Source of the DNA: Myxococcales bacterium
Lineage (GTDB): Bacteria > Myxococcota > Polyangia > HGW-17 > SLPX01
DNA length: 13,126 bases
NCBI GenBank assembly: GCA_007131745.1
Contig: SLPX01000297.1
Location: 1 to 13,126, forward strand
Direction of reading: 5' to 3'
In this document: positions 1 to 6,605 of the stretch, in pieces
Layout: the number at the start of each line of letters is the position of its first letter
Position numbering within the stretch: position 1 is the stretch's first letter
Notes under the pieces: generated by a model
Seen by the model: only the letters and a program-made list of their open reading frames with translations
Database searches by the model: none
Told to the model about the DNA's origin: nothing
Translations under genes and position numbers: made by a program

Positions 1-1268
1 ATGAACCTCCCATCGGGGATCACATCTTTGCCGCCTCGGTTTACCGCCACTATCAGGGAATTCTCGGGCATCCGGATGTCCTTGAGCGCAACATTGTTGA
101 CTGAACTCCCTTCATCCACCGTGTATTCAATTACCTCTGCCTGACCGTGGAAAATCGAGTGGATTGTTTTTACGTTGCCCCCCCGCATGAACTTCAAGAT
201 CGCATCGACCGAAGACATCTTGGGACACACCGGAACATCAACACCCAGGGATGCCGCCATCGGCAAATAGTTCGCCCCGTGAACAACGGCAATGGATCGC
301 TCCACCCCGCGCGACTTGGCGTATATGCCGGAAAGAATGTTGAGTTCCTGATTATCGGTCGTGGTTATTATTATTTCGTGCTTATGCAACTCCTCCTCTT
401 CAAATACTGATTCATCCGATACGTTTCCGTGAATAACCGTAGCCTCGGGAAACCGTTCCGCAGCACGCTGGCAAACTCGGTAATCGTTATCCAGTATTTT
501 GATCTTCCGGCCCTCTGATATAAGATACTCCGTTACATACCCGCTCAACCGGCCCCCACCCACTACCAAGATATTGCCGAGTTTTTTCTTTATAAAGCCA
601 ACCCTGAGAAAGATTCTTTCCATTACATCGCGGGGCGCTACGAGCTGAAGACAATCGTTTTCTTCTATCACGGTGTTTCCGAGAGGTATGATTACATCAT
701 TGCCGCGAAGAATCCCTGCAATGATAAATTCTTCCTTCAACCTTTTTCGCACCGTGTTGACTGGTTTGTTCCTGAAATACCTATCCTGCTCGTCGACGAC
801 CACGGATCGAAGCTGAAAGTCGGTCCGCTCGAATCTGATGACTTCTCCGGTTGCGCCGTGGACAGCGGAATCGGCCATGGCCCGAGCGGCTTCGATTTCG
901 GGGTTTACCAGAAAGTCCACACCCATCAGAAGGTTGCGCATTATTCGGTGGTCGGTATACGCCACATTCCGAACCCGCGCTATTTTCACCGGGTTCTCAT
1001 AAATGGCCGACACCAGAAAACACGCCACCATGTTTATTTCATCGGACTTGGTGACCGCTATGAAAAAACCCGCGTCTTCCATGCCGGCCCGGCTCAATGT
1101 ATCGGGATCATTGATCTCCCCCTTGACGGTAAGGCAATCCAGTCGGCCGGCCGCGTATGCAGCGGCTTCGACGTCATTGTCGATGATCACTATGTCATGA
1201 TTCTGTTTCGCCAATATCTCGGCGAGATGGAATCCTATGGAGCCGACTCCGGCAATTACCACTTTCAT
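1..1268 (-). CDS. trkA: Trk potassium uptake system peripheral protein TrkA (C-terminus off the left edge)
   Basis: This is the cytoplasmic NAD(H)-binding regulatory subunit that gates the TrkH/TrkG potassium channel. Translating the minus strand from the ATG at 1266-1268 gives 422 residues before the window ends; the family is usually about 450, so only the last few dozen are missing. Two RCK-type halves are visible. The first has a Rossmann glycine motif GVGSIG at residues 7-12 and an acidic D30 at the end of strand 2, followed by a TrkA_C-like segment at about 140-215. The second has GGGRLSG at 237-243, D260 in the matching position and a second TrkA_C segment from about 370. The Met starts directly on the first beta strand (MKVVIAGVGS), which fixes the start, although no strong ribosome-binding site precedes it. 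The downstream partner gene, possibly trkH, is not visible. The methyltransferase gene upstream on the same strand ends 132 nt away, so they need not be co-transcribed. Confidence 0.95.
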   Translation of the reverse strand, partial: MKVVIAGVGSIGFHLAEILAKQNHDIVIIDNDVEAAAYAAGRLDCLTVKGEINDPDTLSRAGMEDAGFFIAVTKSDEINMVACFLVSAIYENPVKIARVRNVAYTDHRIMRNLLMGVDFLVNPEIEAARAMADSAVHGATGEVIRFERTDFQLRSVVVDEQDRYFRNKPVNTVRKRLKEEFIIAGILRGNDVIIPLGNTVIEENDCLQLVAPRDVMERIFLRVGFIKKKLGNILVVGGGRLSGYVTEYLISEGRKIKILDNDYRVCQRAAERFPEATVIHGNVSDESVFEEEELHKHEIIITTTDNQELNILSGIYAKSRGVERSIAVVHGANYLPMAASLGVDVPVCPKMSSVDAILKFMRGGNVKTIHSIFHGQAEVIEYTVDEGSSVNNVALKDIRMPENSLIVAVNRGGKDVIPDGRF

Positions 1269-1400
1269 GGATAAGAACCTATATCAAAAAGCCACAGACA
1301 ATCCAGCACTTGATGTTGATATTTTGAAAACGATGCTCGAAAACGAAGGGAAACCTAAAAAGAGAAAATCACAAAGGGAGAAGCCCATCTTGAAAAGGGA

Positions 1401-2132
1401 TCATTTTCTTCCCTGCCCCTCCACCTTGAAAGGTGTACGCCACAGGTAGATGGTATGGTGTGAACTGTAGCCGTCCGGACGCACGCTGGTCTGGTAAGCG
1501 GGTTTTACACCCCTCATATCAAAGTCGTGAGACACGATCCTGGAACCGGGTTTTAACTTCTGCAACTGCGGTATAAGCCTCACGTTCAGCTCGGGCAACA
1601 AGTAAAGAGTCACAACAGAGGCTGGAGAAAGGTCGACCGTGAAGATATCACGCTGTTCGATTGTAACCAGGTGCTCCACGCCGGCCGCCTTGACGTTGGC
1701 CCGCGCTTCCTCTATCCGCTTCGGATCCAGGTCAAAACCCTTCGCTTTGACGCCGTACTTCTTGGCCGCGGTGACGACTATTCTTCCGTCTCCGCAACCC
1801 AGGTCATAAACCACATCCCCCTTCTTCACCTTCGCAAGTTCCAACATCTTTTCCACTACCGGCTGAGGCGTCGGCACATACACCACGTCCAGATCGGGCG
1901 CATCTTCGTAACCCTCATCGTCATCCAAGCCATGAGAATCGTAAACATCGTCTTCGACATGGGCTTCACCAACCCCTTCCTCGGCTTCCTCTCCCACTGC
2001 GGGGTCGGCTTTTTCATCGTCCGCGACCTGAGCTTCGGCGGGACGGGTCTCCGGTGATCTTGCGCTTCGACTGCAAGCTGTAAAAGCACAAACACCGTAA
2101 ATCATCAACAACGCGTACAAAACATTTTTCAT
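1401..2132 (-). CDS. SAM-dependent methyltransferase with an N-terminal lipoprotein-like signal
   Basis: This is a 243-residue class I methyltransferase. Its core runs from about residue 83 to 236. Motif I VYDLGCGDGR is at 108-117, the acidic strand-2 end FDLDP at 133-137, a TLYLLPELN segment at 175-183 in the motif IV region, and SHDFDM at 201-206. The pattern resembles small bacterial proteins related to the FAM173-like lysine methyltransferases, but the substrate cannot be read from sequence. The first 20 residues form a signal: Lys2, a hydrophobic stretch, then a lipobox-like F-T-A-C with Cys20. A very acidic linker of Asp/Glu follows (about 35-82). I chose the ATG at 2130-2132 because AAGGA lies 10 nt upstream and the signal begins there; a longer in-frame start at 2228 adds 32 residues without such support. 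A SAM enzyme exported or anchored outside the cytoplasm would be odd. The signal could instead be an uncleaved inner-membrane anchor. Confidence 0.85.
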   Translation of the reverse strand: MKNVLYALLMIYGVCAFTACSRSARSPETRPAEAQVADDEKADPAVGEEAEEGVGEAHVEDDVYDSHGLDDDEGYEDAPDLDVVYVPTPQPVVEKMLELAKVKKGDVVYDLGCGDGRIVVTAAKKYGVKAKGFDLDPKRIEEARANVKAAGVEHLVTIEQRDIFTVDLSPASVVTLYLLPELNVRLIPQLQKLKPGSRIVSHDFDMRGVKPAYQTSVRPDGYSSHHTIYLWRTPFKVEGQGRK

Positions 2133-2297
2133 TTGAATCGTTTCCTTTATTATTGCGAAGCTATGAAAGAGACTTCGCCGTTGAAAAATCTGCGACTTCC
2201 AATCTCCAAATCCCTGATACCCCGACACGCCCGCTCCGCCGCGTTAAAGTGTTTCGCAGAGTAGTTTACACACCGAAGATGTTCAAGAAATATTTTT

Positions 2298-4916
2298 TTA
2301 GTCGTTTTGACGGCTCAGCCCACCCCGTTCAAATATCAACCTGTCTCCGCTCTTTTCCGGGGAAACCTGGATGAGATCCCCGGCGCCGAAATCAGCCTTG
2401 AGCAATCGTTCCGCCATCGGGTCGACTAGATGTTTCTGAATCGACCTCTTGAGCGGCCTCGCGCCGAACGCGGGGTCGTAACCCCTTTCCGCGAGGAAAG
2501 AAACTGCTTCGGGCGATATTGTCATTCTCAATTCACGCTCCGCGAGAAGACGCTCCAGCCTGTTCAGTTGAATGCGGACAATTCCTTCCATGTGCTTCTT
2601 TTCCAGGGACTTGAAAACCAGCACTTCATCAATGCGGTTTAAAAATTCAGGCCTGAACGAAACCTTCAAAGCCTCCCTGAGAGCTTTTTCCATGTCAAAA
2701 TCTTTTGCGCCCGTTTCACGCATTTCGGCAGCAAGATGACTCCCTACGTTGGATGTCATGCACAGCACCGTGTTCCGGAAATCCACGGTTCTTCCGTGGC
2801 CGTCGGTCAATCGACCGTCGTCCATGATCTGAAGCAAAATGTTGAACACGTCCGGGTGTGCTTTCTCCATCTCGTCGAACAATACGACCGAGTAAGGTTT
2901 CCGCCTGACGGCCTCGGTCAACTGACCTCCCTCGTCGTAACCCACATACCCCGGAGGAGCGCCAATCAACCTGGCCACGGAGTGCCGTTCCCCGTATTCA
3001 CTCATGTCCAGTCGCACCATCTGTGATTCATCAGCGAAAAGAAAATCCGCAAGAGATCTTGCCAACTCGGTCTTTCCTACTCCCGTGGGCCCGAGAAACA
3101 AAAACGAACCCAGTGGCCGGTCGGGATCCTGCAAGCCGGCCCTGGACCTCCTGATGGACGCTGCAACCGCTTCAACGGCTTCATCCTGTCCGACCAACCT
3201 CTCCTTGATCCGGTCCTCCATTTTGAGCAACCTCTCCTGCTCGCCTTCAAGCATCTTCGCAACAGGTATGCCCGTCCACTTGCTCACCACTTTCGCGATA
3301 TCCTCGTCAGTAACTTCTTCCCGCAAGAACGACCCGTTTTCCTGGACCCGGCTCAACTCTTCCCTGGCCGCGGTTACGGATTCATCCAACTCTCTGAGTT
3401 TTCCGTACAGCAACTCGGCGGCCCGGTCCAGGTCGCCCCGCTTCTGGGCCAACTCGGCCTGGGTTTTTGTCTCGTCGATTTCCGCCTGCAAGCCGTGGAT
3501 CTTGTGAATGATATCCTTTTCCTTCTGCCAAACGGCTTTCATGGATTCGCATTCTTCCTTGATGTCGGCCAACTGGGATTTCAGCTCTTCCGCCCTCTTC
3601 TTCGCCGCCTTTCCTTTTTCCCTCTTCATCGCCTGCAGTTCTATCTCAAGCCTGGTCACCGTACGCTGCAGCGAATCTATATCCGCGGGCAAAGACTCGA
3701 CTTCCATCTTGAGCCTGCTGGCCGCCTCGTCCATCAGGTCGATCGCCTTGTCAGGGAGAAATCGATCCGAAATGTACCTGTGGCTGAGCTTTGCAGCTGC
3801 TATCAACGCTGCGTCCTGGATTCGAATCCCGTGATGAACCTCGTACTTTTCCTTTATCCCGCGCAGTATAGCTATGGTGTCTTCCACCGTCGGCTCTCCC
3901 ACCAATACCGGCTGGAATCTCCGCTCGAGCGCCTTGTCCTTTTCCACGTATTTCCTGTATTCATCCAAGGTGGTAGCCGCAATACACCGCAATTCACCCC
4001 GCGCAAGCGCGGGTTTGAGCATGTTCGAAGCGTCCACCGCGCCCTGAGCGGCTCCCGCTCCGACCAGCGTGTGCATTTCATCAATAAACAGAATTATCTT
4101 GCCGTCGGAAGCGGTGATCTCTTTCAAAACAGCTTTCAGCCGGTCTTCGAATTCGCCCCGGTACTTGGCCCCCGCTATAAGCGCTGCGAGGTCGAGCGAG
4201 AGTAATCGTTTGTCCCTGAGCGTCTCGGGAACATCCTTGTCCGCGATTCTCTGAGCTATCCCCTCTGCTATCGCTGTTTTTCCCACTCCTGCTTCGCCGA
4301 TGAGCACCGGATTGTTCTTTGTCCGGCGGCTCAACACCTGCATGGCCCGCCTGATCTCGTCCTCCCTTCCGATAACCGGATCCAGCTTTCCCTTGCGCGC
4401 CTTTTCGGTCAAATCATCGCAATACCTCTTCAAGACGTCGTATTTCCCTTCAGGATCCTGGTCGGTCACCCTTACCGATCCCCGTACCTCCCCCAATGCC
4501 TGCATGACCGAATCTTTGGACAACCCGGCATTTCTCAAAACCCTGCTCGCTTCGCCGAAATCCTTTGACAAAAAAGCCAGAAAAACATGCTCCGTGGAAA
4601 CATACTCATCTTTGAAATTGTCCGCCTGCTTGAACGCCTCGGCAAGCAAATCCTTTGTGCGTGAACCGATGTATCCCTCCAGGGCGGCCCCTTCCACCTT
4701 GGGTTGTCTTTCCACGAACTGAATCAATTCCTGCACCACAGCCTCCGGCTGCACTCCGACCTTCAGCATCAATGGAGCAACGATTCCGTCCTGCTGCCGG
4801 ACAAGAGACACAAGTACATGCTCGGGTGTGAGTTCCTGGTGTTTCAACCCCGCCGCGAATTCCTGCGCATCCGCGAGCGCCTCTCTTGTCTTGATCGTCA
4901 ATTTATCCGTTCTCAT
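2298..4916 (-). CDS. clpB: ATP-dependent protein disaggregase ClpB (Hsp100)
   Basis: This is a complete 872-residue hexameric AAA+ chaperone that, with DnaK/DnaJ/GrpE, threads aggregated proteins through its pore in the cytoplasm. The order is: N-terminal Clp_N domain (about 1-145); NBD1 with Walker A GEAGVGKT 207-214, pore loop KYRGEFE 251-257, Walker B LFIDE 276-280 and arginine residues ERR at 331-333; a long coiled-coil middle domain (about 405-525) that separates ClpB from ClpA and ClpC; NBD2 with Walker A GPTGVGKT 609-616, pore loop GYVGYDEGG 656-664, Walker B VVLFDE 677-682 and sensor-2 region GARPLKR 818-824. No ClpP-binding tripeptide loop was noticed, which fits ClpB. The start is the ATG at 4914-4916 with GGAGG (4923-4927) 6 nt upstream; an out-of-frame ATG lies just before it. 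Length and motifs are normal. A 165-nt gap separates its stop from the methyltransferase start on the same strand. Confidence 0.97.
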   Translation of the reverse strand: MRTDKLTIKTREALADAQEFAAGLKHQELTPEHVLVSLVRQQDGIVAPLMLKVGVQPEAVVQELIQFVERQPKVEGAALEGYIGSRTKDLLAEAFKQADNFKDEYVSTEHVFLAFLSKDFGEASRVLRNAGLSKDSVMQALGEVRGSVRVTDQDPEGKYDVLKRYCDDLTEKARKGKLDPVIGREDEIRRAMQVLSRRTKNNPVLIGEAGVGKTAIAEGIAQRIADKDVPETLRDKRLLSLDLAALIAGAKYRGEFEDRLKAVLKEITASDGKIILFIDEMHTLVGAGAAQGAVDASNMLKPALARGELRCIAATTLDEYRKYVEKDKALERRFQPVLVGEPTVEDTIAILRGIKEKYEVHHGIRIQDAALIAAAKLSHRYISDRFLPDKAIDLMDEAASRLKMEVESLPADIDSLQRTVTRLEIELQAMKREKGKAAKKRAEELKSQLADIKEECESMKAVWQKEKDIIHKIHGLQAEIDETKTQAELAQKRGDLDRAAELLYGKLRELDESVTAAREELSRVQENGSFLREEVTDEDIAKVVSKWTGIPVAKMLEGEQERLLKMEDRIKERLVGQDEAVEAVAASIRRSRAGLQDPDRPLGSFLFLGPTGVGKTELARSLADFLFADESQMVRLDMSEYGERHSVARLIGAPPGYVGYDEGGQLTEAVRRKPYSVVLFDEMEKAHPDVFNILLQIMDDGRLTDGHGRTVDFRNTVLCMTSNVGSHLAAEMRETGAKDFDMEKALREALKVSFRPEFLNRIDEVLVFKSLEKKHMEGIVRIQLNRLERLLAERELRMTISPEAVSFLAERGYDPAFGARPLKRSIQKHLVDPMAERLLKADFGAGDLIQVSPEKSGDRLIFERGGLSRQND

Positions 4917-4971
4917 TCATATCCTCCCTTGCACGTATTCCGACTTTTTCCACGCAGCGAGCCTCTTAAAA

Positions 4972-5000
4972 CCGAAAGGGAATACGTCTATTTCTTCAAC
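4972..5000 (-). promoter_or_regulatory. possible heat-shock (sigma32-like) promoter of clpB
   Basis: On the minus strand GTTGAAG (4994-5000) is followed after 13 nt by CCCTTTCGG (4972-4980), a partial match to the sigma32 pattern CTTGAAA-N11-16-CCCCATNT. It lies about 56 nt before the clpB start, which is a sensible place for a clpB promoter. The -10 half matches weakly, and no CIRCE element was found, so this is only a candidate. Confidence 0.25.
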
Positions 5001-5071
5001 ATTTCCAACAAGTTCCATTTCCCAACTTAACCACACAAGCATCCCGGTCAAGCCTGACTCCACGCAACCTA

Positions 5072-5094
5072 CTGAAAACAATCCGCTATTTCAG
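5072..5094. repeat. 6-bp inverted repeat with 11-nt loop
   Basis: CTGAAA (5072-5077) and TTTCAG (5089-5094) are perfect complements around an 11-nt loop. This is the first of several consecutive potential hairpins in the clpB-hicA gap. Alone it would be unremarkable. Confidence 0.5.
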
Positions 5095-5129
5095 ATCCGT
5101 TCGGCGGTTTGTCCACTACCGCAAACACA

Positions 5130-5167
5130 GGCTCGTTCGATCCCGTCCGCCGCGTATAGAACGAGCC
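5130..5167. repeat. 9-bp perfect inverted repeat with 20-nt loop
   Basis: GGCTCGTTC (5130-5138) and GAACGAGCC (5159-5167) form a perfect 9-bp stem around a 20-nt loop. No T-tract follows on either strand, so it does not look like an intrinsic terminator. It is a potential RNA hairpin or protein-binding site between clpB and hicA. Confidence 0.65.
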
Positions 5168-5179
5168 GCACCCGGGCCG

Positions 5180-5191
5180 GAACTGCAGTTC
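5180..5191. repeat. 12-bp perfect palindrome
   Basis: GAACTGCAGTTC is its own reverse complement. It is the first of four perfect palindromes of at least 12 bp between clpB and hicA. Confidence 0.6.
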
Positions 5192-5297
5192 TCTTCTTGA
5201 CAATGATGGAATAAACTTATTGGGACTATCGGCAATGTGACCCTTTTCTGCGCAAGTACGGCAGAGAAACTTTGAAGTTGTGTTGATTACGCTGGAA

Positions 5298-5311
5298 TGC
5301 CGGCGCCGGCA
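5298..5311. repeat. 14-bp perfect palindrome
   Basis: TGCCGGCGCCGGCA is perfectly self-complementary, centred at 5304.5. An A-rich tract follows on the plus strand. No U-tract follows on either strand, which argues against a terminator. Confidence 0.6.
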
Positions 5312-5369
5312 AAATATGGCGCTCAGAAAAATATGAGGGACGACAAATTTTTCAAATCGTGTTGAGTCA

Positions 5370-5381
5370 GGGTTATAACCC
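5370..5381. repeat. 12-bp perfect palindrome
   Basis: GGGTTATAACCC is perfectly self-complementary, centred at 5375.5, exactly 71 bp from the centre of the preceding palindrome. Confidence 0.6.
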
Positions 5382-5440
5382 TTCAATTGGCGGGAGTTGG
5401 CGATTAGCAGGATCTGACGTTTGGCGTAATTGTGGTTCGG

Positions 5441-5452
5441 CATGGCGCCATG
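5441..5452. repeat. 12-bp perfect palindrome abutting the hicA stop
   Basis: CATGGCGCCATG is perfectly self-complementary, centred at 5446.5, exactly 71 bp from the previous palindrome centre. It lies immediately after the hicA stop codon (5453-5455 on the minus strand). Confidence 0.6.
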
Positions 5453-5674
5453 TCAGGTGTGGAGTGCCTCGATGAACTCATCGGGCGAGATCCCAGCTTG
5501 TTTGAGCAGGCCGGTCAATGTGCCGATTTTTAATTCCCGATGGTCAGGCACGACACAACCAGACGAACCACGACGCATGACGATGTGACTACCTCGTTGA
5601 CGGACAACTACAAAACTCAAGTGATGAAGTGCACGTACGACGTCGGCACCGGAAACGACAGGTAATCTAGCCAT
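5453..5674 (-). CDS. hicA: HicA-family mRNA interferase toxin
   Basis: This 73-residue protein has the dsRBD-like HicA fold. HicA toxins cleave mRNA and tmRNA and are held inactive by HicB. The diagnostic features are the GSHIVM segment at 28-33, with His30 in the position of the family's catalytic histidine, a short basic patch (RR at 34-35), and the C-terminal PDHRELKIG...LLKQAGIS pattern at 43-63, which is the most conserved part of the family. The length is typical for the family (roughly 60-80). The ATG (5672-5674) overlaps the end of hicB by 8 nt (ATGGCTAG), so translation is probably coupled. There is no strong ribosome-binding site of its own, as expected for a coupled toxin. All conserved parts look intact, so the toxin is probably functional. 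Confidence 0.92.
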   Translation of the reverse strand: MARLPVVSGADVVRALHHLSFVVVRQRGSHIVMRRGSSGCVVPDHRELKIGTLTGLLKQAGISPDEFIEALHT

Positions 5675-5873
5675 GCGCCGAAACCTGGAAGGTCGTCAGT
5701 AATGGCCGTCCGCTGATGGAGAGCGGAAATTCCTCTAAATAGAGTTCGGTGGCTTCCCGAAGATTCTCCAACGCTTCTTCCACGGTTTCACCTTGCGTAG
5801 TCGTTCCGGTTTCCGGATTGAATGCAACATAGCCCCCTTCCGGGGCGGGACTCAAGACGGCTGATAATTCCAT
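5667..5873 (-). CDS. hicB: HicB-family antitoxin (short form)
   Basis: This 68-residue protein is the partner of the HicA toxin. It has the compact partial RNase H-like HicB fold: a beta hairpin with PEGGYVAF (11-18), then TTTQGETVEEALENLREATELYLEEF (about 24-49), the family's hallmark strand-helix, and a final strand ending near TTFQV. It stops there and has no C-terminal helix-turn-helix or ribbon-helix-helix domain, so it is the short HicB type. Neutralisation is expected, but direct autoregulation by this protein is less clear. I chose the ATG at 5871-5873 over an upstream in-frame ATG at 5897 because AAGGAG lies 7 nt before it and the fold begins at once. The antitoxin precedes the toxin, the reverse of the E. 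coli hicAB order but common for short-form systems. Confidence 0.92.
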   Translation of the reverse strand: MELSAVLSPAPEGGYVAFNPETGTTTQGETVEEALENLREATELYLEEFPLSISGRPLLTTFQVSAHG

Positions 5874-5923
5874 AAATATCTCCTTCGGTTCGCTCAAGGT
5901 CCGCTCGATGGGAATGCATTAGG

Positions 5924-5996
5924 GCTCTGGTGACAATAATCTTTAAGTTCGGCCGCCTCGACGCCCTCGGTGCGACAATCCTATTATCATCAGAGC
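5924..5996. repeat. imperfect inverted repeat in the hicB leader
   Basis: GCTCTGGTGACAATAAT (5924-5940) and ATTATCATCAGAGC (5983-5996) are near-complementary arms (one substitution and a short indel) with about 42 nt between them. They lie between the predicted hicBA transcription start (near 5999) and the hicB start codon. They could form a leader hairpin or mark the edges of a small insertion or operator. Confidence 0.5.
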
Positions 5997-6005
5997 ATGA
6001 CTCAA

Positions 6006-6035
6006 ATTATAGGGAAAACAAGAGGAATTTTTCAA
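6006..6035 (-). promoter_or_regulatory. sigma70-type promoter for hicB-hicA
   Basis: The minus strand reads TTGAAA (6030-6035), an 18-nt spacer and a perfect TATAAT (6006-6011). Transcription would begin near 5999, leaving a leader of about 125 nt before the hicB ATG at 5873. The match is strong (5/6 and 6/6), and hicBA is the only downstream coding unit on this strand. Confidence 0.65.
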
Positions 6036-6045
6036 TGAAAATCAG

Positions 6046-6074
6046 AGAATCGTAGATTGTTTCCGAATACGGCT
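6046..6074 (-). ncRNA. degenerate group II intron domain V-like hairpin
   Basis: On the minus strand the segment begins AGCCGTAT and ends TACGATTCT, about 28 nt after the stop of the maturase fragment. Bacterial domain V is a conserved hairpin of about 34 nt whose arms commonly read AGCCGTA and TACGGTT. Here the arms keep that pattern, including the G-U pair, but with one G-to-A change, and the middle is shortened to 29 nt in all. Position and orientation are those expected for an intron open reading frame followed by domain V. It is probably inactive. The match was made by eye and has not been scored with a covariance model. Confidence 0.4.
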
Positions 6075-6098
6075 GAGGGTTTCCTCGATTCCATGAAC

Positions 6099-6108
6099 AC
6101 GTCATGAT
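6099..6108. repeat. 10-bp direct repeat, left copy
   Basis: ACGTCATGAT occurs here and again at 6530-6539, bracketing the maturase fragment almost exactly; this copy overlaps its stop codon. A 10-bp repeat at this distance could be chance. It could also mark a deletion or recombination junction. Confidence 0.45.
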
Positions 6109-6527
6109 GCGGCGACTTGATCGTCTGTATCTCGGACGATGTGTGGGGACGGAGTTAACATGCTCACATTGACCGCCAGTGGGTAGGAGAGACGAAGTCG
6201 CGGCCTGCATTCCTGCAGGGAGAGCAAGCCCCATCGTTTCAACCGTTTGTTGGGCAAGCGCCAGTTGTCATGATAGCATCTGCGCTTGTATTTAAACCCG
6301 CGCATCCGCATCCGAACCCAGCTTTCGAGGAGGCGAAAGGTCGCCATGACCTGCGCTACCACGAAATAATTTGCCCAACCTCGCAGGACTGGATTCAAGT
6401 CTGCGAGGACGGCTTCGACATTCCTGCCTTGCCATCGACGGGTATGAGAACGGACGCGAGTTTTCGTCAACCATACCAAACCGCAATTCACCTCCCGCAA
6501 TTCCGCTGCGTGAAGGTTACCCCATGT
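6102..6527 (-). pseudogene. group II intron reverse transcriptase/maturase, C-terminal remnant
   Basis: This open frame of about 140 codons keeps only the maturase (domain X, GIIM) end of an intron-encoded protein. The hallmark is LNPVLRGWANYF, then a LLESWVRMRMRGFKYKRR segment and the tail NWRLPNKRLKRWGLLSLQE, all characteristic of the family. The reverse transcriptase palm with its YADD motif, normally over 300 residues upstream, is absent; a stop codon (6528-6530) and then the asnB promoter region follow instead. No Met start lies near, only a TTG at 6500 that is unlikely to be used. Full-length proteins are about 420-600 residues, so this is a 5'-truncated relic. A domain V-like hairpin downstream on the same strand supports a decayed intron rather than a free-standing gene. 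Confidence 0.85.
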
Positions 6528-6529
6528 CT

Positions 6530-6539
6530 ACGTCATGAT
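6530..6539. repeat. 10-bp direct repeat, right copy
   Basis: This is the second ACGTCATGAT, lying at the upstream end of the maturase open frame. See the copy at 6099-6108. Confidence 0.45.
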
Positions 6540-6566
6540 TAGAATTGCCCGGGTCGAAAAGAGGGT

Positions 6567-6595
6567 CTGGCATGTTTTGAATTTGCCGTTATAAT
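6567..6595 (+). promoter_or_regulatory. sigma70-type promoter of asnB giving a near-leaderless mRNA
   Basis: CTGGCA (6567-6572, 4/6 match to TTGACA), a 17-nt spacer and a perfect TATAAT (6590-6595). Transcription would start at about 6602, only some 4 nt before the asnB ATG at 6606, and no clear Shine-Dalgarno sequence precedes that ATG. Confidence 0.55.
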
Positions 6596-6605
6596 TGTCG
6601 GATTC

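Larger units (their letters stand above)
4917..5452. other. gene-free region between clpB and hicA rich in inverted repeats
   Basis: No convincing gene is seen in these 536 nt. A 124-codon open frame on the minus strand (5069-5443) has no recognisable domain, no clear ribosome-binding site and a composition typical of a chance frame. The stretch holds the clpB ribosome-binding site and a possible clpB promoter at its left end. From 5072 rightward it holds a run of inverted repeats and palindromes, listed separately. It could contain a structured non-coding RNA or protein-binding sites, but nothing matches a family I can name. Confidence 0.6.

Noticed and set aside
858..1274. 138-codon plus-strand open frame opposite trkA
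   Set aside because: It is antisense to a clearly recognised TrkA coding region and has no family features.
2133..2228. Upstream in-frame start for the methyltransferase (32 extra residues)
   Set aside because: It would bury the signal peptide inside the protein, while the later ATG has a good ribosome-binding site.
5131..5147. TTCGATC motif (5136-5142), like a tRNA T-loop, suggesting a tRNA fragment
   Set aside because: The flanking five bases on each side do not pair (GCTCG versus CCGTC) and no acceptor stem or anticodon arm could be found.
5069..5443. 124-codon open frame on the minus strand between clpB and hicA
   Set aside because: It has no recognisable domain, no ribosome-binding site and irregular composition, and it lies across several palindromes and a hairpin. 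Probably a chance frame.
6569..6589. sigma54 promoter (TGGCAT...TTTGC) before asnB
   Set aside because: The distance between the GG and GC elements is 16 nt instead of 12, so it does not fit.
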